A DNA stretch of 64,000 bases, from positions 7,645,416-7,709,415 of the forward strand of contig NC_037596.1 in the NCBI RefSeq assembly GCF_003073045.1, in the 5' to 3' direction. How positions within the stretch are numbered: position 1 is the first letter of the stretch; each line of letters opens with the position of its first letter. The notes below the pieces were generated by a model. The model was not told where the DNA came from. It did no database searches and was given only the letters and a program-made list of their open reading frames with translations. The position numbers and the translations under genes are program-made. The DNA is from Pomacea canaliculata (taxonomy: Eukaryota; Mollusca; Gastropoda; Architaenioglossa; Ampullariidae). This document shows, piece by piece, positions 24,366 through 34,544 of this stretch.

Positions 24366-26150
24366 GCACTATAGCTACTCAATAGGAACTATGGATTTAT
24401 GTAAATTTACAATGCAGCAACAAAGCTGAACTGTTTTGTCTATGACTGGGTTATCATCACCAGGCTTTGTTGCCATCAAGTCAATAGGCACTTTAGACTG
24501 CAAAAACCCAAACTTTCTGCGAAGCTTATAGCTCTCTCAACATGAATTCGTACAGAGGCATTTTTCTCGAATTTTCAACTTGTAGTGGGTGTAATTGCTT
24601 TTTCCCATGGGTAAAATCTGAATTATTAATTTAGCTTGATAAAAAAGAACTTCATCTTCAATGTTGAAACCTCTGTTGGCCATAATTACATCACCTGGTA
24701 ACAAGTTGGACAACAAAGTAGCTGACTGACCCTTGTGGTGTGATCCCAATCAGATATTTGGCAGAATATTTTTTATAGTTGGAATAAACTTGGTTCTGAT
24801 TTGTTTGGCCCGAGGGTTTCTGTGCTTCAAGTTCAAAACAGTCAACAATAACAGCAACTTTATCTTTAAAGTTTTCTCTAAAGCACATTGGCATAGACAG
24901 TTTCAGAGCTTCTCTTGAACAAAAAAAAAAAAAAACGTGCCACAAGTACATCAAGAGTTCTATGAAAACTCCTTTGCACATTTGACACGGATACCTTCAG
25001 CTGATATCCTATATCCTGGAATTGGTAGTTCAGCCTGATCTTAATTAAACACAGCAAAAACTCTTGCTCTTTGGACAGTGTGTTTTATTAGACATGTATG
25101 GCTCTACCATTCTGAAAATAAGGTCCATTACTGCCAATGAAGGAAGTCCTGTGTAGAATGGAACTTTAGCTTCATCTTCAACATACACCTGTCTTTCATA
25201 AATAGAACAATGTTGTCTGTTTTTAACTGATTCAAGAAATCTGGTCTCCTGCACGACTGCATCTATATTTAGTCCAGTCAAATCTGTTTGAGAGTTCTGA
25301 TCATTTGAACATGAATCTTCTATGCCATAATGTAAACTTTCTTCGCAAGCACTTGAGCAACCAAAATCACGTTCACACAATTTTTCCTCCTGGTTTGTCT
25401 CACTGCTGGTTGATTTTCGCTTCTTGCTTGCAGTATGTAGAGCAGGGACAGATGCATTACCTCATTTCCGAGACACAAGCCTCAAATACCTGTTTTTCTA
25501 AGTCTCAGCTTCTGAGCAAGTACTTGATCGCTCATGTCCCAAGTGTAGAGTGGGAAGCCAGGAAGGGCTGTTCCGGAAATTCACATAGGCTGGCTTTCCT
25601 AGACACAAAAATAAAACAACCCATGAATTACATCTTTGTGACATTGACTACAAAAAATAATAATAATAATCAGCATTGAAACAAAATAAACCAAATACAC
25701 CTCTAAAAAGAAAAATAATGAAATAGAAATAGCATTTTTTATCCTCTCTCTATATAGCTATAGTTTATTAGTCATGGTCATGCATAATGCAAGTCTTGTT
25801 TTGATGTTCACTCAAGTCATGTGAACTGTCCCCAGCCTACACTGAAGAAAATGTTTATCGCAATGTGTACAACATGCAGAACAACGTTAATTACTTTATC
25901 AATTTGAAAAACGTCTGGTTTCTTACCGCCAACAAAGTGTTTCGAACAGATAAGTATTTTGTTCCACTTCTCTTCTGTTGTAATATCCTTTCGGTAAAGC
26001 CTTCCACAGACGACGTCGTTCTTCTGTAAGTTTTCTTGTTTCGTCACCTTGGTTCAAAATAATTTTGGGTATCCTATGTAAAGATACATCTAGAGGAACA
26101 TTTCGTTTACTGCAGGGCTTGTTTCCTCTTTCCTCATCCTTCTCTACCGC
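24366..26150 (-). pseudogene. Broken THAP-domain DDE transposase (IS4EU/ISL2EU-like)
   Basis: Read leftward the pieces appear in family order. A THAP half with SLHRIPK and RRRLWKAL (about 26110-26010) is followed by ICSKHFVGGKKPD (about 25950-25910), the second half of the C2CH zinc site. Next come PSWLPTLHLGH (about 25560), KVPFYTGLPSLAVMDL (about 25170), a helix-turn-helix-like segment (about 25060-24940), and the DDE core with VIVDCFELE (first Asp near 24843) and YSNYKKYSAKYLIGITPQG. Then come LPGDVIMANRGFN, where the usual ADRGF aspartate is Asn near 24677, and a C-terminal piece with DNPVIDKTVQLC (about 24430). The frame is broken several times and a 15-base A run lies near 24920. It is not active as it stands. 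The family assignment rests on my recall of THAP-DDE_4 proteins. Confidence 0.82.
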
Positions 26151-26280
26151 AGACGACCATGATAACCGATCAGTTGCTAGCAAGCATCTGTAACCATGCA
26201 CTGCTTGAGTAGAGTAAACAAAATGGCCGCTGAAGCAGCGCGCAAAAACTGATGACGTCACGTGAAAACGACCAAAAACT

Positions 26281-26451
26281 TAAAAAGCTTATACACTTAC
26301 ACATATTGCTCGTCTTCATCTCTTGTCTCGATTGCATCAGATGCTGTTCTTTGAAGGAGTGGCACAACGCTTCATAATCTGGGACACATTCTCAGTTGTT
26401 GTTGTTGACCGTCCCGTGTAGCAGGAAGAGATTGTATTCGACAAGAACTGC
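26281..26451 (-). other. Array 5' flank of copy C, resumed
   Basis: Matches 13680-13847 of the B-C spacer, including the GTAAGTG donor-like site. It shows that the preceding 3.9 kb was inserted into the array unit. Confidence 0.8.
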
Positions 26452-27872
26452 GTACACGTGTTGCATAGGCGTAGCGAATCGAGCGGAGCTAGCCAATCGA
26501 GCCAAAGCGTAGCTCAGCGCACCCCTACAAGCGAGCGAAGCTAGGCCCCTAGCGTAGCAAAGCTAGCGGCCAGATATTTGGGTTTTCCATGCCATATTTG
26601 GTCATAAATTCATTATAATTATTTTTCAGTAAACACATCTCTCCGAGATCTCCAATACCCAGCAATGTGCCACCCCTACAAAGGAGCAGGAACAGCAAGG
26701 AATGTCTTAGGAGACTCCTCACCTCTCCCAGTATCGGTTATTAGTAGGACCCTACTGAAAAAGGATATTTCACTGTCTTGATTTTAGTACTAAATAAAAA
26801 AACTTACACACCCTTACAAATGTTTTTTTTTTTTTACTGTGACCGTGAAAAACCTAACAATCCTGATTTACCTGATAATCATGTACACGCTGAAGCACAC
26901 TTGTTTCTACCAAAATTAGTAAAATTTATTACATGATAATCAAATGAGAAATTATAACTGGAAAAGTTTTGCATCAAAGCTAAACACAAAAAGTGACACT
27001 CGAGTTTATTTGAAAAGCACAGAACATGACATGCATCTGGTAACAAAGCAAATTATTAAGGATGGTGACAGGAATTAAAGACATACACACTCCTCAATTT
27101 ACACGAATAAAAACAAATCATAGTGGTGATGCAAATGCAAGAGATATGTATAAAAAAAATTCAAATTATGCAATGGAAATAATAAAGGTTGCTGGGAGAG
27201 AACTGTGCACAGTGATGAAAAAATACACAGCTATATGGTGCATGACAATGCTTTGCTGCTGCTGTGCCTTCAGTATATAGACAACATAAGCACAACTGCA
27301 AAATCACACCAATCATAAATATAAATGAACATATCATCTAATATATGCATATGGTGGACAAATAATTAATGATGGTGACACAAAGACATGTACACCTCAA
27401 TTTGCATGGGGAAAAAATTACACATGTTGATACAAATGCAAGAGATATGTAAAATATTCAAATTATATAATGAAATAATAAATGGTGGAAGAGAAAATCA
27501 GACACTGATGAAGGATGCTACAGACGTGGCATGGAAAATATAGGTGAATATATTCTGGAGGGTGATTTTGGTGCCAGCAACCACAAGGTGGCAAGCAGCT
27601 TTTTTCTATTGTTGAACCCTCGTTCCTGTGGCTCAATCCAAGCCTGGAGAACATGAAAAATTTCACAAAAGATCTCTATGAAAGTTTGTGTTTATCGTGT
27701 GTGTGTGTGTGTGTGAGCATTATTATAGATATGTTCAGTGAATACATTTATGCATATATATATATCTTGGGCGTTCACATTCCTTCAAATTGATTTTGGC
27801 TTTTTTATTTATATTTTATTAAGTTTATTACATTTTACTTTATTTTATTACGTTAACTTCCAGGCGTTCCAG
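26452..27872. other. Unclassified 1.4-kb block interrupting the array flank
   Basis: Absent from copies A and B at this point; the array match resumes for about 46 bp at 27873. It begins with a GC-rich stretch (26460-26575) built from variants of GCGTAGC, GAGCGAAGCTAG and CTAGC, then becomes AT-rich. It contains a poly-T run at 26823, a diverged direct repeat and a (TG)n run at 27697-27715. No coding sequence is recognised. Confidence 0.5.
27062..27510. repeat. Diverged direct repeat, about 150-bp units about 310 bp apart
   Basis: The segments near 27062-27215 and 27370-27510 share GATGGTGACA, CTCAATTT, a GATGCAAATGCAAGAGATATGT-like run and AAATTATxxAATGxAAATAATAAA. They look like an old tandem duplication. 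Confidence 0.6.
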
Positions 27873-28160
27873 TGACTACCCCCACCTTCCGTAAGGTGTG
27901 CCAGGAGTAGACAAACCGGTCAAGAACGAAAGGAATTTCCTGTTTGTCAAAGTATCCTAAAAAGCGAAAATGTTAAAGGAAGTGTTGAAGTGATCAACTC
28001 AACACTAATACCTCTGCCACTGCGCTACTTTCTCATTTGGCTTTGATTGATGCAGTGCTAGTGAATGGTACATAAAAACAATTAAAACATTTTGCTGTTA
28101 CCTGTCAAGGAATTTTGAACTGACTTGTGACCATGTGACTTTCCTTTTTTTATTTATTCA

Positions 28161-28744
28161 TTTTGTCTACTTCAGATTATCAGTGTTTCAAACCTAGTAA
28201 CCGCGAGATCTATAAAATTTAATGTTTATAATCTGCACCTGGGTAGTAGCAGCAGAAAGCGTTCAAAGGGCGATAACAGTGGGCAACGCGTGAGAACGTA
28301 AAATAAGAGTACTCTCCCTTTAACAGGCCTGGGTTCCTGGGCCAAGTTTTTGTTTTGTTCGTTTGTTTGCTTTTAAATAAAACAGCGAGTATATACAGGT
28401 TTTATTATAAAAGATTTTAATCGAATAAAGTCGAGATGTTACCATTTCCTATTTTTTTTTTTTTTTTGTCTATTTCAGATTGTCAGTGTTTCAAACCTAG
28501 AAACCGCAAGATCTATAAAATTGAATGTTTATAATCTGCACCTGGGTAGTAGCAGCAGAAAGGGTTAAAGGGCAATAACACTGGGCAACGCGTGAGATAG
28601 GCAAATAAGAGTACTCTCCCTTTCACAGCTCTGTGTTCCTGGGCCAAGATTTTTTTTTGGTTGTTGTTCGTTTGTTTGCTTTTAAATAAAACAGCGAGTA
28701 TATAAAGGTTTTATCATGAAAGGATTTTAATCGAATAAAATTCG
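28161..28744. repeat. Tandem duplication, two units of about 275-280 bp
   Basis: Unit 1 is about 28161-28433 and unit 2 about 28464-28744, offset by about 303 bp. They are roughly 90% alike by eye and share CAGTGTTTCAAACCTAG, ATCTGCACCTGGGTAGTAG and the ending GATTTTAATCGAATAAA. No open frame is conserved. Confidence 0.9.
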
Positions 28745-31700
28745 GCAAGTTTTTTTAATTTTTGCTAAACATGGTCATCCATATTTGTCCGGTTTAAGCG
28801 TGGTCACCATTGTAAGAACGGGTTCAGATCTCATGCTGGGACAGACATTTTTCTCTCCGAATGTGGGACCTGAGCGTCGTGGAACTATCCCGGGTCCTTT
28901 TTGTTCATTTTCACTCCAGTCCACTATTAAAAACCATTTAACACACGGAGGAAGCACTTTCCTATTAAATCTACTAACTAGTTGACACTAATACTGCATT
29001 TCACCAAAAAGTAACATTTGGAATATCAGGTCCTTTAAAAATAATAACTTTTATTTGTTTTCATTTTACTAAGTATACTGATGCAGTTTGTAGCCAACAT
29101 CGTCGCAAAACGAATAATGAAAGTCTGCTCCGCATAATTTTGACAGAAATTATTCGATCACACATCCACACACCCACACCACTGTCCTATGCTTGAGTGT
29201 TTTTCCCTTCTCAATACAGCAACATTAGTTATCGAAAGTCCAGTCCAGTGCAATTGGTCAAGACCTCGATAAACTGTCTTTTCTTATTGTATCGCCAGAC
29301 GGAAGGGATTAGAGGAGATAACATGCGGTCACTAGCTTTGTTGTACTGAAGATAATCCTTATCCTTTGCCAGGTGTGCAGATCATCCCAATACCTTGAGA
29401 TAAGAAAAACCTTTAGACGAATGATGGCGAGATCGAAAGAATGAATGCTTGTCGAACTGTCGCTTTATTTCGTTCAAATCACATCGTGATATTGTTTTAA
29501 AATCCTCGCGCACCCACGGACACAAACTGTTTCTTTTGCTCCATTCTACTGACTTTATTTATCTTGTTTCGCTCCGTTTATCCTGCGCGCCCACTCTATA
29601 AATCTCACTTTCTTGCACACCCTGCAAATATTCGTTTGTAAATCTCAACTTCTGTATTTGTTGCCGTCTGGGCTGTTCAAATTCACAGCTCAGTAAATTT
29701 ACTGGCAGTTGTACCGACGTAACACTATCTAGCGAAACGAAAATTTAAAATATATGTTGACAAGAACGACCACTGAAATGGTTGCATAAACTAAAGGTTT
29801 CTCGCCTCTATTCCGACATTAACGATGCTACAGAAAACGGGACAGTGACAGATGAACAAAAGCCATCTAGGACTAGATTCACTTTACGAAATATTGCGAG
29901 AGTCGAATTGCTCAGATAAGTGATTTATGCTCTTATGGTAAAATAGTTCTTTCCGTGATAAAAGAGTTGTTTTTGCTGTACGGGGGCCACCCCACCCCAC
30001 CCCATTCCTGCCTTTTGCGTGCAGAGTCATAATGTCGCCTTTCTCACCCTTTTAGTTGGACAGTGGATAAAGTGGTTGTCGTGGAGCGAGACCTCGCGGC
30101 CACGTCGTCAATCATTTGCGAAGGAGTAAGATATCACTACATACGAAATAAAAAAACAACAGAAAGTAAGGGTCAGAGGTCGCAGCAGCGTCGTTGGCCT
30201 CGCACGTTGCAATTGATCAACATCAGCAGGTAGTACACAACGGGTACTCTTTGTGTTGGGGACATTTGTTACCTGCTTTTCATCAAAAGAGGAGTGAGAG
30301 GGTCATGATCACGTGATTGTTTGTGGCCTCTGCGTGCAGGATGGTTATCAGCGGAAATGACATCAGCAGCAGGACATGGGATTCCACTTCCATCTGATCC
30401 TGTGACCTGGTCTGTGAAGTACTGTGGCCATCGATTAGCTGGAGGCCAAGAAAAGTGGGTTAATGGGGGAGGGGTAGGTCCTCTCTCTCTCTCTCTGTTT
30501 GCTTGTAGATTAGCTGTGGTCTTTTCTTCAGTTATGATTCTTTGTTAAATACTTCTTTTTTCTTGCCTAAGCGTGCGTACACTACTGTAGCTGCTGACTC
30601 TGATGTATCTCGCCTCCACACAATCTTTTTTCTTCTTCTCCTTATGGCACGCTGACAAAATTGTGCATGTCAAACATTTGTTTCCTTTTGATTACAATCC
30701 GTTATATTTGCTGGTTAATATTCCTCTTTCGTTAGCATGCATTGCAGGTCCTCGAAAATCTCGTATCATTCTCGCGGTCACGAGAACTAATGTTTAATCC
30801 ACGTGACTTTCTCCCATCTGCCATGAGTCATGCATCTTCTCTGCATTTCTCACATCCCTCTATCATGATTGTCTTCTTTGATCTCCACCCTCCTGCAGTG
30901 TGCATGTGCTAATTCTAATTCCACCATGAAAGACTTTCCATACGCACCGAAAATCACGAGCAATAAAAGCAGACATTCCCGGTCTCACTATTTACTCGTC
31001 CTTCCTGCTACACTCGTCACGTTGTCGCATTCATTTATGCGTTACACTTTCTTCGCCTTTTCCTTCCACAGTGCAGATTAACCTTGGAATATTCAGCGAA
31101 TTGTCTCTGTAAACCTTCAAACGCGGAGTTATGGTCTGTTGTAAAGTCGTGTGTTCGGTGTTGAGAGAGCGCACTCCGTGTTCCTCCAGTTCCGCAGTTT
31201 CCCACGTTTGGCGAAAGCGTTTTGTGCCAGCGAGTGTAAGCTTCTAGCTTTGTGTGATGCACTCCTGACAGACACTGGGGTAAGTTGTCTCGGGGTTATG
31301 AGAGGAGAGGGTATTAAAAAAAATGACCAGCTCTCGGACAAATTGTCTCTCTAACTCCTCGCCGCCTTTTCATCTGCTTTGGGCTCTCCATTCTCTCACG
31401 TATGCGACCTCTATGCCCCCTGCACTTGCCAATCACTTCAGCTGTCGGAGAGGATTTCCCATAAACGAAGTTTGTATGTCTGAGGGTCAAACTCGAGTCG
31501 TCGGAGAAGAGGAAGAGATAACGACTATCTTGGCAGAACGTGTCTCGTTTAAAACAAGGCACGAAATCACCAGTACCTGTGACTTATGACCTTTCGCACA
31601 GGTGTGGCGGACAAACATTCAAACAGACATCCAGGTGGAAAGAGAAACTGCTATAATTTGGCAATAAGAATAGACGCCAATAACAGTTAAAAAGTTTTTT

Positions 31701-31974
31701 GGGTGAATGAACTAATTAACCAGAGAAAGTGTCTATGTTTATTTTATGAAATAAATTTTAAGACAAGAAAGTTTTACTGTGTTGAATAAATATCTTTGAT
31801 TTTTTTTCTTCTGCATCTCATTTCTTTCGTTTAAATCCTGAGCTTTTACAATATGATAAATAATAAGCAAATTTTTTCAATTTAAATGTCGTTTATAATT
31901 TGCGATTTTTTTTTTTCAGTAAAGTCGTCTCCAATGTACCAACCCTGACCCATCGGTCAATCATCAATTGGTTG
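28745..31974. other. Gene-poor stretch
   Basis: No convincing gene. It holds a CCCCA run at 29989-30004, a (CT)n run at 30481-30497 and AT-rich sequence. Short open frames at 28785-28985 and 31129-31589 have no recognisable domain or splice structure. Confidence 0.5.
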
Positions 31975-32175
31975 GTTTAGCGGGAAAGTGCTTCCCTAAA
32001 AGTGATTTCATACTGTGAAGGGAGATGGAGGTTGGGGTAGGGGATAGAGTACTCGAAGAAAGTTGATGTCACACACAGAGGCGAGATCCGAACCCAGGGC
32101 CTCTCGCTGTAACGGTCAGGGCGCCCCCTCCTTTTCCAGCTCCTCCACAGCACCAATAATCCTCCGTCGTCCAAT
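31975..32175 (-). mobile_element. tRNA-derived SINE
   Basis: On the minus strand a pol III B-box-like GGTTCGGATCT lies at 32094-32084. Upstream is a tRNA-like region around GACCGTTACAGCGAGAGG, and downstream a body with GTGTGTGACATCAACTTT, a CCTCCATCTCCC segment and an end at GGAAGCACTTTCCCGC. The A-box part is degraded. The same body pieces recur at 45187-45385. Confidence 0.7.
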
Positions 32176-32901
32176 AATCTTTTCCACTGAGGGTTTGCTT
32201 CCCCTTTTCCCGCTGTAAGTTTGGTTTACTTTTTTCCGTGCTCAGTCGACATTCCACCTATAGCAACAACAAAAAAAAATAAATAAATAAATCACAGTTC
32301 TATTGAATGACTAAAACCTCCTTCCTCCAGTGTAAAATGTTTACCCTCCCTTGCTCTTTCTTTCTTTAATATTTTCAGTCTCATCATTAGCATAACAAAC
32401 TATTAAATTAGTTCTCCCCTTCTCTCTCTCTCTCGCACACACACACATTTTCTCTGTCTCCCCAACAACTTTTATTTACTTCCTGTTACTCAATACAGTA
32501 ATTATAACTCACGCTAAGATGTCATGAATAATTGAAAACTTGAGAGATGAAATAGAAGATAACGGAAGGAGAACGGAATTAGTTGGTGGACAGTGAAGAA
32601 GGAGAAAATAAAGATGGATCTGACACCAGGTTGAAGGTTGGTTGAAGTTTCATGCTTGGTCGTTGGAGTGGAGGTGAGATTCTTACTGCGGGTTAACATA
32701 TCTTCTACTCTCTCTCTCTCTCTCTGGCTTTCTGTTTTCTTTATCTCCCTTTCTGTGTGTAACGGGAGAAACCACTCTCATAGTAGCAATAAATACTCTA
32801 TCTTCCTTTTTTGTGTTCGCCCTTCTACAATTTTTTTTTTCTCTCATTTCGTTGTATTTTGTGCTTTGTTTCACTTTTTTTATCGTCCTTTTCTTTCGCA
32901 G
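32176..32901. other. AT- and T-rich non-coding stretch
   Basis: Contains an (AAAT)n tail near 32270-32290 and (CT)n runs near 32418-32432 and 32707-32727. The right end is pyrimidine-rich and leads into the acceptor of the next exon-like segment. Confidence 0.5.
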
Positions 32902-32992
32902 TCTTCGGCCTAAACACATCATTCGTTTGTGAGTGATGAAGAACGCTGTCAAGGATAATGAGGATGTTGTCAAGAGACTAAAAGGTCCTCAG
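32902..32992 (+). CDS. Candidate short 5' coding exon
   Basis: A pyrimidine-rich acceptor ends in CGCAG at 32901. An ATG at 32936 follows an in-frame TGA at 32930-32932 and opens 19 codons, MKNAVKDNEDVVKRLKGPQ. These end at a good donor, CAG|GTAAGC, in phase 0. I do not recognise the peptide. It may be an alternative first exon of a gene to the right or a chance arrangement; no partner exon could be identified. Confidence 0.3.
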
Positions 32993-33029
32993 GTAAGCTG
33001 GGACAGCGCTAACATAACAGGTAAGAGTG

Positions 33030-33340
33030 TTTGCGCATGCGTGGGGAACCGAGGCTAGGTCAGGACTCTCTCCTCGTCCCCTTGATCAAGGTGACAGCGC
33101 CACTCTGACTGCAATTAATTCCCCTTTCGCTGCGACAAGCAGGTGAACGGCATCGAGCGCTCCGTGTCCCGTCCGCTTCCTCGCGACAGGTGAGAGGGTG
33201 TTTGACGAGCAGCAGCCCCGCGTGTTTACCTGCACTGGAGGATGCTGTCGCCGTCCATACCTGTCGGCGGAAGGCAGCGCGGACATCAAAGACCACGAGC
33301 GTCCCTCGCGATGCATGCTGGGTATAATCGGCTGATCAGG
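33030..33340. promoter_or_regulatory. GC/CpG-rich patch, possible promoter
   Basis: Much richer in CG dinucleotides than its surroundings. It contains GCGCATGCG at 33033, a donor-like ACAGGTGAGA at 33187 and GCATGCTGGGTA at 33315. The latter resembles the CCCAGCATGC core bound by ZNF143/Staf in other animals. No long open frame is convincing. Confidence 0.3.
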
Positions 33341-34440
33341 TGCGAGTCTGTCCGATCAACGAGTTCTTCTTTCCCACTCTCTTAAAAAGGGGGAAATATT
33401 CTCGAAGGTGATGCTGTGAGGACAGGAAGTGGCTACTTGACCCACTCCTCCATCTCCACCCCGCCCCTCGACCTGGCGCTCGGCTTTATCACCAACCACA
33501 CTAGATACTTAGTTTTTATTTTATTTAGATAATTCACATTAATATTATGTGAGTGTTTTTTGTTTTACCTCTCCGAGTATAACAAAGTCTGTATTGAGAA
33601 ACTTGTACAATTTATAATTGTTTGCATTAGTTTTAATAAGTCATGTGACTGATTTAAGCATGTTTATACTGAGTAATATTTTCTAAAGTCATAGCTGGGT
33701 TTCCTGAAACAATACAGTAAGTAATGATTTATGAAGTGTATATGTACTGAGACTTAATTGTACACAACAAGATACCACTAGGAAACTGAACCATAACCCT
33801 TATAAATATAATAAATTTGATTTATTACTATAGCTTCAGTGATTTTTATGATTAATTAAATGATATTAAATACTCCTGTTCATTGTATGTTCCTTTCTTA
33901 GAACATGCGTGGTGTTAATGAGGATGAGTTGGGGAAGATCGAATGTCATTCTTAGAATTTTGTATGAATTTTCATAAAGATTGTGTTTGTTTTCGGGGAT
34001 TTACTGTGTGTGGATGTGGCGGGTATTGGTTGAGGGGGTCACTGGCTGATAAAATATATTACAAGAAAGCTCTTGCTTCTTTTTCCGTCTTTTTTTATTC
34101 CTTGATATTTTTTCTTTACTTTTTATTTTCATCTCCACATCATGGTAGAAGCCTAAAATGTCAAGCAGCTGACAAAACTTCAGTGCACATATTTCATACT
34201 GCTTTTAATGTTTAAAAGACTGTGTTCCTTAAATTGATAATAATTTCTGCAGGATTTGTTCCTTCAATATGATCAATTGTTCTGTAACTGTAGTAAAAAC
34301 TGATTAATGAAAATCTTGATCGACGACTGTGGTAGTTAATAACCTAGCATTTATCATTTTAACCCATTTTTTATATATATTCGCAAGAATAATTACACAT
34401 CGTGGTTGACACCCTCTTCCGTTTTGACCACTAATGAGTG
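33341..34440. other. AT-rich non-coding stretch
   Basis: No gene or clear repeat seen. Confidence 0.5.
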
Positions 34441-34544
34441 TATACTGCGCATGCGCTGAATGACTGACGAAATTCGTGGACGAGTCGCCCCCGCGCTGTT
34501 GACTCTGTAGGTTACTAGGCAATACGAGAGAGCGCGTACCCGGG
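34441..34544 (+). promoter_or_regulatory. Candidate promoter and non-coding first exon
   Basis: A perfect NRF1-type palindrome GCGCATGCGC (34447-34456) is followed within 90 bases by GC-rich sequence and a strong splice donor, GGG|GTAAGT, with the exon ending at 34544. This is the layout of a rightward first exon, and could belong to the gene at 57 kb. It is inferred from motifs only. Confidence 0.35.

Larger units (their letters stand above)
22379..26272 (-). mobile_element. Degraded IS4EU/ISL2EU-like DNA transposon block inserted in the copy C flank
   Basis: About 3.9 kb splits sequence that is continuous in copies A and B. The left edge begins CGTTTTCACTCACGTGA and the right edge, read inward on the other strand, begins CGTTTTCACGTGACGTCA. 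Both are followed inside by a CGCTG...GCCAT motif, so they look like imperfect terminal inverted repeats. The right third carries a broken THAP/DDE transposase. The left part contains a minisatellite and two hAT elements, so the block is nested or composite. The exact target duplication could not be fixed because the flanks have drifted. Confidence 0.75.

Noticed and set aside
28785-28985. Overlapping open frames on both strands
   Set aside because: No domain, splice signal or duplication partner; probably chance.
32980-33025. Second donor-like site ACAG|GTAAGA at 33021 as the true end of the 32902 exon
   Set aside because: Reading on past 32992 keeps the frame only briefly and the first donor is at least as good; left as an alternative, not called.
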